DNA of 64,000 nucleotides from Ruegeria sp. R14_0 (GTDB lineage Bacteria > Pseudomonadota > Alphaproteobacteria > Rhodobacterales > Rhodobacteraceae), in NCBI RefSeq assembly GCF_017743975.1, contig NZ_JAGHRC010000003.1, positions 62,001-126,000 of the forward strand, written 5' to 3'. The first letter of the stretch is position 1. The number at the start of each line of letters is the position of its first letter. Both the position numbers and the translations under genes were made by a program. The notes below the pieces were generated by a model. It saw only the letters and a list, made by a program, of their open reading frames with translations, was not told where the DNA came from and made no database searches. This document shows, piece by piece, positions 1 through 8,270 of this stretch.

Positions 1-460
1 CGGGTTGATCGATGATCTCAAAAATCAGCCCCAATCCGTAGACCGCCTCGTAATTGTTCGGGTTCAGCGTTAGCGCATGCTCTAGATCTGCGGCGGCCAT
101 ACCAAAGCGATCCATCCCGAAAAAGGCAGAGGCGCGCACGTGCCAGCCTTCGGCAAACTGCGGGGCGTGATCCGTCAGCGCTGTCAGGTGTTCGATTGCA
201 GCCCGCGCGTCGCCATCATCCAATGCCTCGCGCCCGCGCTCTAACAACAAATCAGCCGAGGCCGAGCCCGACTGCGCCCACAGGGCCTTGAGCTGGCGGT
301 CTATGTTGACCGCCTGTTCGGGGGTTGCCTGCGACAATTGCTGCAATAGCTCTGCTTCATCCCGGGAATCCGCTGTCTGAGCAGACAAAGGCAGGGAAAA
401 CGTGACTAGAAGCGCTGTTGCCGCGACGATACCTTTGAGATTGGTGCTTGCAATGCTCAT
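1..460 (-). CDS. Exported TPR-repeat protein, 3' end outside window
   Basis: The reverse strand reads from an ATG at 460 to the window edge, giving about 153 residues of an incomplete protein. The N-terminus (MSIASTNLKG then a hydrophobic stretch ending SLPLSAQT) looks like a Sec signal peptide with a cleavage site near residue 28, so the mature protein should be periplasmic. After it come helical repeats with TPR spacing, for example a unit containing DGDARAAIEHLTAL and another with ALTLNPNNYEAVYGLG, the second being a classic TPR helix pair. TPRs mediate protein-protein contacts; no catalytic domain is visible in the part present. It is divergent from the SCP2 gene at 531. The exact function cannot be named. 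Confidence 0.75.
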   Translation of the reverse strand, partial: MSIASTNLKGIVAATALLVTFSLPLSAQTADSRDEAELLQQLSQATPEQAVNIDRQLKALWAQSGSASADLLLERGREALDDGDARAAIEHLTALTDHAPQFAEGWHVRASAFFGMDRFGMAAADLEHALTLNPNNYEAVYGLGLIFEIIDQP

Positions 461-530
461 AACAGTGTTCAGTGTAGCGCAGCGCCCGTGGATGTCCATT
501 CCCGGCGCACACAACATAGTGAGGAGAATC

Positions 531-821
531 ATGAGCGACACTCTGGAAAAAGCCGCAGCCGCATTGAACGAAAAACTGTCGGGCGGAGATTTTAGCGCGT
601 CGGCAAAATTTGCTATCGCCGATCTGGGCTCGATCGTTCTGGACGCAAGCGGTGCCCGCGTCAGCGACGAAGACGCCGACGTCACCATGAGCGCGGATGC
701 AGACACATTCGAACAAATCCTCAGCGGTGAGTTGAACCCCACCGGTGCGTTCATGTCTGGCAAGCTGACTGTGGACGGCGACATGGGCGTTGCCATGCAA
801 CTGGCATCGGCGCTGGCCTGA
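531..821 (+). CDS. SCP2 sterol-binding domain protein
   Basis: A 96-residue protein that is one SCP2 (sterol carrier protein 2) fold from end to end. It has the typical helix-strand start (MSDTLEKAAAALNEKL), the central region with DADVTMSADADTFEQILSGE, and the C-terminal LTVDGDMGVAMQLASAL amphipathic helix. The family binds lipids or acyl-CoA in a hydrophobic tunnel; bacterial single-domain members are cytoplasmic with poorly defined cargo. I chose the ATG at 531 because GAGGAG lies 5-10 bases upstream; a longer reading frame from 402 lacks such a site. Its TGA overlaps the ATG of the next gene (TGATG at 819-823), so it is probably translationally coupled to the lysophospholipase-type hydrolase and may deliver or bind its lipid substrate or product (inference). 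Confidence 0.85.
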   Translation: MSDTLEKAAAALNEKLSGGDFSASAKFAIADLGSIVLDASGARVSDEDADVTMSADADTFEQILSGELNPTGAFMSGKLTVDGDMGVAMQLASALA

Positions 822-1798
822 TGGAATTGTCGCCGGCCCCTTTCTTTGCAGACATGGCCGGCGTCCCCGCCGGTGGTGAGGCCCATTGGCTGAACACGGC
901 GGACAACATACGCATTCGGGTCGGCCACTGGCTGCCCGAAGGCGACGCCTGCGGTACGGTGATGATGTTCCCCGGCCGCACGGAATATATCGAAAAATAC
1001 GGCGATTGCGCCGCCGAGTTCACCGGCCGCGGCTTTGCCTTTCTGGCGGTTGACTGGCGCGGTCAGGGCTTGGCGGACCGGTTGCTGGATGATGTGCGTG
1101 TCGGGCACGTGGATCAGTTCACGGATTATCAACATGACGTCCAGGCCACGCTGGATCTGGCGGCGGACCTGAACCTGCCCAAACCCTGGTTCGTGATTGG
1201 CCATTCCATGGGCGGCGCGATTGGTTTGCGCGCAACGCTGGAGAAAGACTGTTTCGCAGCTTGCGCGTTTACCGGACCAATGTGGGGTATTTTCTTTACG
1301 CCACTTATGAAACCGCTCAGCCGCTTGACCGCCTATTGGGGGCCACGGATTGGATTGGGGGAAAAAACTCCGCCGACAACCTCTCTGGAAAGCTACGTCG
1401 CGTCGCAGCCTTTCGAGGGGAACGTGCTGACTCGCGATCCTGCCATGTTCCAGATGATGAAGGACCAACTGGCCGCGCATCCCGAACTGGCCCTTGCCGC
1501 ACCTTCAACGATTTGGCTGCGTGAAGCACTGGATGAATGCGCATGGCTTATGGAGCAGACCGCCCCCGATACGCCCTGCCTGACCTTCCTTGGTAGCCAC
1601 GAACAGATCGTGGATCGCAAAGCCATCCGCGCCCGCATGGCGAACTGGCCCAATGGCACTCTGGTTGAAATCCCGGATGGTGAGCATGAAGTGCTGATGG
1701 AGGCGCCAGATGTGCGTGGCCCGGTCTTTGACCAGTTGGCCGCGCATTTCAAAGCTGCGCAGCCCGATACTGCGCAGGAACCGGTCCTGTCGTCTTAA
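821..1798 (+). CDS. Alpha/beta hydrolase, lysophospholipase (PldB) type
   Basis: A 325-residue serine hydrolase of the PldB/monoglyceride-lipase group. It has the HG-like oxyanion region (MMFPGRTEYIEKYG), the strand MAVDWRGQGLADR-like segment (here LAVDWRGQGLADRLL), the nucleophile elbow GHSMGG near residue 128, and a C-terminal acid/His pair around FLGSHEQIVD and PDGEHEVLME. No signal peptide is present, so it is probably cytoplasmic. The start overlaps the stop of the SCP2 gene, which suggests one transcript and a lipid-related job. Substrate specificity cannot be read from the sequence; lysophospholipid or monoacylglycerol hydrolysis is the family default. Confidence 0.85.
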   Translation: MELSPAPFFADMAGVPAGGEAHWLNTADNIRIRVGHWLPEGDACGTVMMFPGRTEYIEKYGDCAAEFTGRGFAFLAVDWRGQGLADRLLDDVRVGHVDQFTDYQHDVQATLDLAADLNLPKPWFVIGHSMGGAIGLRATLEKDCFAACAFTGPMWGIFFTPLMKPLSRLTAYWGPRIGLGEKTPPTTSLESYVASQPFEGNVLTRDPAMFQMMKDQLAAHPELALAAPSTIWLREALDECAWLMEQTAPDTPCLTFLGSHEQIVDRKAIRARMANWPNGTLVEIPDGEHEVLMEAPDVRGPVFDQLAAHFKAAQPDTAQEPVLSS

Positions 1799-1868
1799 GC
1801 CAAGCACGGCTTGTGATCCCCGCGCCGCGCGCCTAGATGTTGGCGAAAGCTGTTATTCGAGGTGATCC

Positions 1869-3689
1869 ATGCGCGACCTTCCCTTTCCCGTCCGTGACGC
1901 AAATGCCGTCGGCGGTGCCGATAATCTTGGCAATCTGCCCGAGTGGGATCTGACCGATCTCTATACGTCAGCGGACGCACCGGAACTGTCCCGAGATCTG
2001 GAGTGGCTGGAACAGGAATGCGCCGCGTTTGCCGCAGACTACGAAGGCAAGCTGGCCGATCTGGATGCGGCGGGCTTGCTGAACTGCGTCCAGCGCAACG
2101 AGAAAATCAACGCTATCGCGGGCCGGATCATGTCTTTCGCCGGTCTGCGCTATTACCAGCTGACGACCGATGCCGAGCGCGCCAAGTTCCTGTCGGACAT
2201 GCAGGAAAAGATCACCATCTTCACCACCCCGCTGGTGTTTTTCACGTTGGAGATCAACCGCATCGACGATGACGCATTGAAAGCGCATTTTGAGGCAAAT
2301 GCCGATCTGGCCCGATACGAACCCGTGTTCCGCCGCATCCGCGCGATGAAGCCTTACCAGCTGTCTGATGAGCTTGAGAAATTCCTGCACGATCTGGGCG
2401 TCGTCGGTGACGCCTGGGAGCGTCTGTTTGATGAGACCATCGCAGGTCTGACCTTCACCGTGGACGGTGAAGAGCTGAATATCGAAGGCACCCTGAACCT
2501 GCTGACTGAGCAGGATCGCACCAAACGCGAGGCTGCGTCGCGCGAGCTGGCCAACGTGTTTCAGGACAACATCAAAACCTTTGCCCGCGTCCACAACACG
2601 CAGGCCAAGGAAAAGGAAATCATCGACCGCTGGCGCAACATGCCAACCGCTCAGACTGGCCGCCACCTGTCGAACGATGTCGAGCCAGAGGTGGTCGAAG
2701 CCCTGCGCGAAGCCGTCGTGGCCGCCTACCCCAAGCTCAGCCATCGCTATTATGAGCTGAAGCGCAAATGGCTGGGTCTGGACGTTATGCAGGTCTGGGA
2801 CCGCAACGCCCCCTTGCCGATGGAAGACACCCGCATTGTCGGCTGGGATGAGGCCGAAAAAACGGTGATGGACGCCTATAACGCGTTCGACCCGCGCATG
2901 GGTGAAATCGCAGCGCCGTTTTTCAACAAAGGCTGGATCGACGCGGCGGTGAAGCCGGGCAAGGCCCCGGGCGCATTCGCGCATCCGACCGTGACCGAGG
3001 TGCACCCCTACGTCATGCTCAACTATCTGGGCAAGCCGCGCGATGTGATGACCCTGGCGCATGAGCTGGGCCACGGCGTCCACCAGGTGCTGGCCGCCGA
3101 TCAGGGTGAGATGCTGTCTTCAACCCCGCTGACGCTGGCCGAGACTGCCTCGGTCTTTGGCGAGATGCTGACCTTCCGCAAAATGCTGGATCAGGCCGAA
3201 ACGCCAGAACAGCGCAAAGTGCTGCTGGCCGGTAAGGTCGAGGATATGATCAACACGGTCGTCCGCCAGATTGCCTTCTACGACTTCGAATGCAAACTGC
3301 ACGCCGCCCGCCGCGAAGGCGAGCTGACCCCGGACGACATCAACGCACTGTGGATGAGCGTCCAGGCCGAAAGCCTTGGCCCCGCATTCGAATTCATGGA
3401 GGGATACGAGACCTTCTGGGCGTATATCCCGCACTTCGTCCACTCGCCCTTCTACGTTTATGCCTATGCCTTCGGCGACGGTTTGGTGAACGCGCTCTAT
3501 TCCGTTTACGCAAGTGGGTCCGAGGGTTTCGAGGACAAGTATTTCGAGATGCTGCGCGCCGGTGGGTCAAAGCACCACAAAGAACTGCTGGAACCGTTCG
3601 GACTGGACGCAAGCGATCCGAAGTTCTGGGACAAGGGCCTTTCAATGATTTCCGGCTTCATCGACGAACTGGAAGCGATGGAAGACTAA
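1869..3689 (+). CDS. pepF: Oligoendopeptidase F, M3 family metallopeptidase
   Basis: A 606-residue cytoplasmic zinc peptidase of the M3B family that degrades oligopeptides. The zinc site is in HELGHGVHQ (HExxH, near residue 398) with the third ligand in the following helix around ETASVFGEM. Length is normal for the family. The ATG at 1869 is preceded by GAGGTGA at a 5-base spacing. It stands alone on the forward strand and ends in a 4-base overlap with the convergent EamA gene. No signal peptide is present. Assignment to PepF rather than thimet oligopeptidase rests on the overall length and the N-terminal oligopeptidase_F-type region (WDLTDLY start). Confidence 0.93.
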   Translation: MRDLPFPVRDANAVGGADNLGNLPEWDLTDLYTSADAPELSRDLEWLEQECAAFAADYEGKLADLDAAGLLNCVQRNEKINAIAGRIMSFAGLRYYQLTTDAERAKFLSDMQEKITIFTTPLVFFTLEINRIDDDALKAHFEANADLARYEPVFRRIRAMKPYQLSDELEKFLHDLGVVGDAWERLFDETIAGLTFTVDGEELNIEGTLNLLTEQDRTKREAASRELANVFQDNIKTFARVHNTQAKEKEIIDRWRNMPTAQTGRHLSNDVEPEVVEALREAVVAAYPKLSHRYYELKRKWLGLDVMQVWDRNAPLPMEDTRIVGWDEAEKTVMDAYNAFDPRMGEIAAPFFNKGWIDAAVKPGKAPGAFAHPTVTEVHPYVMLNYLGKPRDVMTLAHELGHGVHQVLAADQGEMLSSTPLTLAETASVFGEMLTFRKMLDQAETPEQRKVLLAGKVEDMINTVVRQIAFYDFECKLHAARREGELTPDDINALWMSVQAESLGPAFEFMEGYETFWAYIPHFVHSPFYVYAYAFGDGLVNALYSVYASGSEGFEDKYFEMLRAGGSKHHKELLEPFGLDASDPKFWDKGLSMISGFIDELEAMED

Positions 3690-4576
3690 TCACTTTTGGC
3701 TTTGGTCGTCAGAAACACGGCGGCCACGATAAGCACTCCCCCAAGGGCCGCGATTGGTGTGATTGCGGCCCCTAGGAACAAGGCCGAATTGATGAACGTG
3801 AACACCACGGATGCGGCAAACATTAACGTGGCCGTCAGTGTGGAGACCCGCGCCGCAGCCTCGTACCACAGGTAATAGGCCAATGCGGTCGGCAGCACCC
3901 CCAGCAAGACCAGGAATACGACGTCATTGGTCGTTGGCACCTGCAACGAAAAGGCGGCCAATGGGAACAGCAGCAGCCCTGAGCACAGGAAAATCCCAAA
4001 CAGGAAATTCAAGCGCTCTCCGGTCGATTCTGAATTCCGCATCGCCCGGCTGCTCGAGATCAGAAAGACGGCCCAGCTGAGGCCCGCGCCGATTTCCAGA
4101 AGGTCACCGAACAGAGGGTCTCCACCACCTTGAAAGTCCTGATAAACCGTTAGGAAAACGCCAAAAATCGCCAAAGCTGTCGCCAGAACATCCGTACGAG
4201 TGACAGGCGTGTTCGCAAAGAAATAGAGGAACACCAAAACAAAAAACGGTGCGGTATTTTCAAGCACCATGGCGTTGGCTGCACCGGTGTATTCAAGCCC
4301 GATATGGAACAGAATATAGTTTACAACCGTCGACAAAGCGGCCAGCCGAAAGTTCCAATCGCCCAGTCGGATCGACACGGACACCCGCAAGAACCGCAGT
4401 ATGCAATAGATCGCAAGCGCCGCGATGAACAGGCGGATTACGGCAATCTGCAAGCCGCCAAGATCACTGGTCAGATAGCGAACGATTACGCTGTGCGTGC
4501 CCCAGAGGAACGCTGCCAAAAACCCAAGAACCAGCCCATTCTGAAAAAGCGGCTGCTTCTCTTTGGTTTGAGGCAC
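3686..4576 (-). CDS. EamA/DMT-family membrane transporter
   Basis: A 296-residue integral membrane protein with about ten hydrophobic segments in two EamA repeats. Examples are VLGFLAAFLWGTHSVIVRY at the start of the first repeat and LSWAVFLISSSRAM at the start of the second. Members of the drug/metabolite transporter superfamily exchange or export small metabolites; the substrate cannot be told. The start is a GTG at 4576, since no ATG is available before the first membrane segment. It is 13 bases downstream of the zinc-finger gene and is probably the last gene of a leftward transcript that begins with the oxidoreductase. It overlaps the pepF stop by 4 bases, tail to tail. Confidence 0.85.
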   Translation of the reverse strand: MPQTKEKQPLFQNGLVLGFLAAFLWGTHSVIVRYLTSDLGGLQIAVIRLFIAALAIYCILRFLRVSVSIRLGDWNFRLAALSTVVNYILFHIGLEYTGAANAMVLENTAPFFVLVFLYFFANTPVTRTDVLATALAIFGVFLTVYQDFQGGGDPLFGDLLEIGAGLSWAVFLISSSRAMRNSESTGERLNFLFGIFLCSGLLLFPLAAFSLQVPTTNDVVFLVLLGVLPTALAYYLWYEAAARVSTLTATLMFAASVVFTFINSALFLGAAITPIAALGGVLIVAAVFLTTKAKSD

Positions 4577-4589
4577 CCTCTCGCCCTGC

Positions 4590-4859
4590 CTATTTCAGCT
4601 GACTGTCTTTGGACCCGCGGCGGTTAAAGCCAGACCGGGCCTTGAAGGTCCCGTCCCGCTCTTGCTGGCAATCGAGGCACAATTTCACACCTGGCAAAGC
4701 CATGCGCCGCTTCTCAGGGATCGGCTCTTCGCATTCGGCGCAATGGGTCAGACTTTCCCCAACAGGCCGCTTTTGCGCCTGCATCCGGGCCAGTTCGTCC
4801 GAAATGGACGCTTCGATCTGTTCACTTACCGCGCCATCGCGCGCCCAGCCGCCTGCCAT
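4590..4859 (-). CDS. DksA/TraR-type C4 zinc-finger protein
   Basis: An 89-residue protein with an N-terminal amphipathic helix (VSEQIEASISDELARMQAQ) and a four-cysteine zinc finger of the DksA/TraR type, CAECEEPI followed by CLDCQQE. DksA-family proteins bind the secondary channel of RNA polymerase, but short members like this one lack the long coiled coil with its acidic tip, so a ppGpp cofactor role is not certain. I chose the ATG at 4859, which has GGAGGGAG just upstream, over a longer frame that begins at 4952. It lies between an oxidoreductase gene and an EamA transporter gene on the same strand. Confidence 0.8.
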   Translation of the reverse strand: MAGGWARDGAVSEQIEASISDELARMQAQKRPVGESLTHCAECEEPIPEKRRMALPGVKLCLDCQQERDGTFKARSGFNRRGSKDSQLK

Positions 4860-4917
4860 CGTCTCCCTCCTGATCGGGTGGCGACCAGAGTATCCGAGCC
4901 CAACGCCACGTGGCAAG

Positions 4918-5892
4918 TCAGAGCGAAACAGCCCCTTCAAACACTTGATCAATCATCGCCTGCGTCCCGCGCGAGAACTCCAGCGGACAGGGATAGTCCG
5001 CTCCATCACGGACTGACCTGCTGAATGCTTCGACCTGCAGTTTATAGTGATCGTCGCCGGGAAAACGAGTGACCTGAACTTCAAGGCCCGGTCGGTGGAG
5101 TTCGACACGCGCTTCGCCAAACACACGCGCGTTGAAGGGTGCGGTCAGACGAATTACGCCGCCTTCGCCGTGGAACACCATTTCCTGATGCGGGTGCATA
5201 CGGATCGAAACATAGCTGGAATAAGTGAAATCCGGGAACTGGGCGCGGATTTCGGTGAAGGCATCAACGCCATTTTCCCACCGGATTGCGGATTGCACAG
5301 AAACAGGTTCCTGCCCGGTCGCGAACCGTGCGCTGCCGATGACATAGACGCCAATGTCCCGCAGCCCTCCGCCACCGGTTTCGGCCCGGTTGCGGATGTT
5401 TTCGGTATCCGCGCGGTTGTCAAAGCTGAAGGCGCCAGTGACATGCACCAGCTTACCGATTGCGCCATCCGCGATCAGCTGACGCACAAACTGCCACTGA
5501 GGATGGTGCACGATCATATAGGCCTCAGCCGCGAGCAAGCCGGTCTGATCCCTCTTTTCGATCAGGGTATCGAACTCGGACGCCGTCATAGTCATCGGCT
5601 TTTCGCACAGCACATGTTTCCCGGCATCAAGCGCCTTGAGGCTCCATTCGACATGCATGTGATTGGGCAACGGGATGTAGACCGCCTCGATCTTGGGGTC
5701 CGCCAGCAGCGCCTCATAGCTGCCGTATAGCGTCAGGTCAGGGCAATACTGCTGGAAAGGCTCCGCCTTGGCGGGATCGGACGTCGCCAGCCCCGCCAGC
5801 CGGGCCCCGGCCGCGGCGTGAATGGCCGGTGCCATGTATTGACGTGCGAATTTCGCGGCGCCCAAGACGCCCCATTGTACCGGTTGCTGCAT
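4918..5892 (-). CDS. Gfo/Idh/MocA-family NAD(P)-dependent oxidoreductase
   Basis: A 324-residue two-domain dehydrogenase. The N-terminal Rossmann fold begins WGVLGAAKFARQYMAPAI, and the family signature EKPMTMTASEF (normally EKP) marks the end of the nucleotide domain near residue 95. The C-terminal half is the alpha/beta substrate domain. Such enzymes oxidise or reduce sugars, inositols or related polyols, or dihydrodiols; the substrate cannot be predicted. I chose the ATG at 5892 (MQQPVQWG); a frame from 5931 adds 13 residues that do not look conserved. It is the first gene of a probable leftward unit with the zinc-finger and EamA genes. Confidence 0.85.
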   Translation of the reverse strand: MQQPVQWGVLGAAKFARQYMAPAIHAAAGARLAGLATSDPAKAEPFQQYCPDLTLYGSYEALLADPKIEAVYIPLPNHMHVEWSLKALDAGKHVLCEKPMTMTASEFDTLIEKRDQTGLLAAEAYMIVHHPQWQFVRQLIADGAIGKLVHVTGAFSFDNRADTENIRNRAETGGGGLRDIGVYVIGSARFATGQEPVSVQSAIRWENGVDAFTEIRAQFPDFTYSSYVSIRMHPHQEMVFHGEGGVIRLTAPFNARVFGEARVELHRPGLEVQVTRFPGDDHYKLQVEAFSRSVRDGADYPCPLEFSRGTQAMIDQVFEGAVSL

Positions 5893-6115
5893 AACCACTC
5901 GTTCCCTTGATGTTTGCGGTAACTGTAACAATGAAACAGGACAGAGTCAGGCCTTTCATCGGGCTACAAACTCGCGGACACAATCAATTTCCTGAATTTC
6001 TTGATCCGCCTCATTGTCTCCTGCGTAGCAACTATGTCATCGGGCAAGAGGCATTGTTTTACGCCCTCACGCCCGAACAGGATATTGCAACAAACTGGGT
6101 GGGAGAGAACCAGAC

Positions 6116-7186
6116 ATGCAAGTACCAACAGAGACTATCACCGGCACCGTCTTGTTGAGCGGAGCCATAGGATCGTTCGACACAAAAAACTCAGACTTTG
6201 ACATTCTGCGCGAAGCAGTCATAGCCGCGAAACTGGATGGCGTACTGGACAAACCAGAGGCTGGTCTGACTGTTTTTGCTCCGACCGACGCAGCCTTTAT
6301 CGGCCTTGCGCAAGAATTGGGTTACACCGGTTCGGATGAAGAAGGTGCGCTGGGTCACATCGTCAAAGCTTTGACCCTGTTGGGCGGCGGCGACCCTATT
6401 CCGCTTTTGACCGAAATCCTGAAATATCACGTGGTTGAAGGCGAGTTTGATCTGGCAGCGGTTGCCGGGTTCGGCAATGGTGCACAAATCGGCACGCTGC
6501 AAGGATCATCGGTTGAGCTGAACCTGGATACCACACCACCCAGCTTGGGCGATGCCGATGACGGCATTGTTGACCCGAATATCATTCTTACGGACGTGGG
6601 CGCAACGAACGGGATTATCCACGTATTGGACGGTGTTTTGCTGCCGATCTCGGTGACGGATATTCTGAACCAGAAGAACACCGACTTCATCCTCGGCGAT
6701 GACTCGGACGAGTTCTATTTCACCGGTCGCGGTCAGGACTTTGTGCATGGTGGAGGCGGTCGCGACGTCATCAACACCGGAAAAGGCAACGATGTGGCCC
6801 TCGGCGGTGCCGGAGATGACGTGCTTTTTGGTGGGCGTGGCAAAGATACCCTGCGCGGTGACGAAGGCGACGATACGATCTTTGGCGGCAGAGGGTCCGA
6901 CGTAATTGACGGCGGGGCCGATGATGACATCCTGTTCGGGGGTCGCGGCAAGGATAGTTTTGTCTTCGAGAATGGTGACGGAGACGACCTGATCCTCGAT
7001 TTCCAGGTCGGCAAGGACAAAATCGACCTATCCGATTACAAGGGAATAGCCGGGTTCGAGGATATCCAGGACGATATCTCGGGCGGCTTCTTCCGAACGA
7101 CGATTGATCTGGGCGACGGAGACAGCATTGTCTTGGCGGGCGTGTGGCCCGGACAGCTGACCGAAGACAGCTTCATGTTCGCCTAA
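6116..7186 (+). CDS. Fasciclin-domain protein with RTX calcium-binding repeats
   Basis: A 356-residue two-part protein. Residues about 15-185 form a FAS1 (fasciclin) domain: GLTVFAPTDAAFIGLAQ is the H1 motif and NGIIHVLDGVLLP the H2 motif. Residues about 205-295 carry roughly eight RTX nonapeptide repeats (GGAGDDVLF, GGRGKDTLR, GDEGDDTIF, GGRGSDVID), which bind calcium outside the cell. There is no N-terminal signal peptide; the acidic C-terminal tail (LDLGDG to FMFA) fits type I (ABC/HlyD/TolC) secretion, which is family knowledge and not shown by neighbours, as no T1SS genes are present. FAS1 domains serve in adhesion. The gene stands alone and ends at a strong hairpin. Confidence 0.88.
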   Translation: MQVPTETITGTVLLSGAIGSFDTKNSDFDILREAVIAAKLDGVLDKPEAGLTVFAPTDAAFIGLAQELGYTGSDEEGALGHIVKALTLLGGGDPIPLLTEILKYHVVEGEFDLAAVAGFGNGAQIGTLQGSSVELNLDTTPPSLGDADDGIVDPNIILTDVGATNGIIHVLDGVLLPISVTDILNQKNTDFILGDDSDEFYFTGRGQDFVHGGGGRDVINTGKGNDVALGGAGDDVLFGGRGKDTLRGDEGDDTIFGGRGSDVIDGGADDDILFGGRGKDSFVFENGDGDDLILDFQVGKDKIDLSDYKGIAGFEDIQDDISGGFFRTTIDLGDGDSIVLAGVWPGQLTEDSFMFA

Positions 7187-7192
7187 AGCAGT

Positions 7193-7217
7193 TCAGCCCG
7201 CCATATCGGCGGGCTGA
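7193..7217. terminator. Bidirectional terminator hairpin between RTX gene and rpoH
   Basis: A perfect 10-base inverted repeat (TCAGCCCGCC / GGCGGGCTGA) with a 5-base loop lies 6 bases after the fasciclin-RTX stop and 10 bases after the rpoH stop. The two genes converge. No long T tract follows on either strand, so strength is uncertain. Confidence 0.75.
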
Positions 7218-7227
7218 CCTTTGAAAG

Positions 7228-8124
7228 TTAGACGGTGCCCAGCATGCCCTTTTCACGCGCCAGTTCACGCATCTTTTTCTGCAGTTTCTCGAAGGCACGC
7301 ACCTCGATCTGCCGGATACGTTCGCGGCTGACGTTGTACTGGGTGCTGAGGTCCTCGAGCGTTACAGCCTGATCCATCAGGCGGCGCTGCGTAAGGATGT
7401 CCTTTTCCCGATCATTCAGGACGTCCAGAGCAGCCGCCAGAAGCTCGCGCCGGGCGTCCAGCTCGTCGCGGGCTTCGTAATCGCCAGCCTGGTCGGCATC
7501 TTCATCCTCAAGCCAGTCCTGCCACTGCATGGTGCCCTCGCCCTCGGACCCGACGGTCGCGTTCAGCGAGGCATCACCACCGGACATCCGGCGGTTCATG
7601 CTGATGACTTCTTCCTCGGTCACGCCCAAATCATTCGCGATCTGTTTGACGTTCTCGGGACGCAGGTCGCCTTCTTCCAAAGCACCAATACGAGCCTTGG
7701 CCTTGCGCAGGTTAAAGAACAACTTTTTCTGCGCCGAGGTTGTGCCCAGTTTCACCAGAGACCAGGACCGCAGGATATATTCCTGGATCGAGGCGCGGAT
7801 CCACCACATCGCATAGGTTGCCAACCGGAAGCCTTTTTCCGGATCAAAGCGTTTGACTGCCTGCATCAGGCCCACATTGGCTTCGGAAATCACCTCGGCC
7901 TGCGGCAAGCCATAGCCGCGATAGCCCATGGCGATCTTGGCCGCCAGACGCAGGTGCGACGTGACCATTTTATGTGCGGCCTCAGTGTCTTGCTCTTCGA
8001 CCCAGCGCTTGGCCAGCATGTACTCTTCTTCCGGCTCCAGCAGAGGAAATTTGCGAATTTCCTGCATATAGCGGTTCAGGCCGCCCTCGGGCGTCGGCGC
8101 GGGGAGATTTGCGTAATTTGCCAT
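7228..8124 (-). CDS. rpoH: RNA polymerase heat-shock sigma factor RpoH (sigma-32)
   Basis: A 298-residue sigma-70-family factor. Region 2 is seen in ISEANVGLMQAVKRFDPEKG and FRLATYAMWWIRASIQEYI. It is followed by the RpoH box QKKLFFNLR near residue 130, which distinguishes sigma-32 from RpoD and is implicated in core binding and degradation. The C-terminal region 4 helix-turn-helix (TLEDLSTQYNVSRERIRQIEVRAFEKLQKKM) recognises the -35 element. It directs heat-shock transcription. The ATG at 8124 has GGAGGGA at good spacing. Many Rhodobacterales carry a second RpoH for oxidative or singlet-oxygen stress; this window alone cannot say which paralogue it is. Confidence 0.97.
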   Translation of the reverse strand: MANYANLPAPTPEGGLNRYMQEIRKFPLLEPEEEYMLAKRWVEEQDTEAAHKMVTSHLRLAAKIAMGYRGYGLPQAEVISEANVGLMQAVKRFDPEKGFRLATYAMWWIRASIQEYILRSWSLVKLGTTSAQKKLFFNLRKAKARIGALEEGDLRPENVKQIANDLGVTEEEVISMNRRMSGGDASLNATVGSEGEGTMQWQDWLEDEDADQAGDYEARDELDARRELLAAALDVLNDREKDILTQRRLMDQAVTLEDLSTQYNVSRERIRQIEVRAFEKLQKKMRELAREKGMLGTV

Positions 8125-8166
8125 AATTCATGTCCCTCCGACAAATGTTTACATTGTTAACATGGG

Positions 8167-8195
8167 ATATGGGTACAGCTCCCATTCCATTCAAG
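8167..8195 (-). promoter_or_regulatory. Sigma-32-type promoter upstream of rpoH
   Basis: On the reverse strand CTTGAA (8195-8190) is followed after 16 bases by CCCATAT (8173-8167). This matches the sigma-32 consensus CTTGAA-N13-17-CCCCATnT except for one C. It lies 43 bases upstream of the rpoH ATG, so transcription would start about 35 bases before the gene. It suggests that RpoH controls itself. Seen directly; function inferred. Confidence 0.6.
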
Positions 8196-8270
8196 AGGTA
8201 CCGTTAACAGTTTGAAATTAACGATTGATAAAGGAAAGCTAAGAACGCGTTACTCACATAGGTTTGTGTA

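Noticed and set aside
5907..6158. 83-residue forward frame before the RTX gene
   Set aside because: Overlaps the well-supported RTX start in a different frame and lacks a ribosome site.
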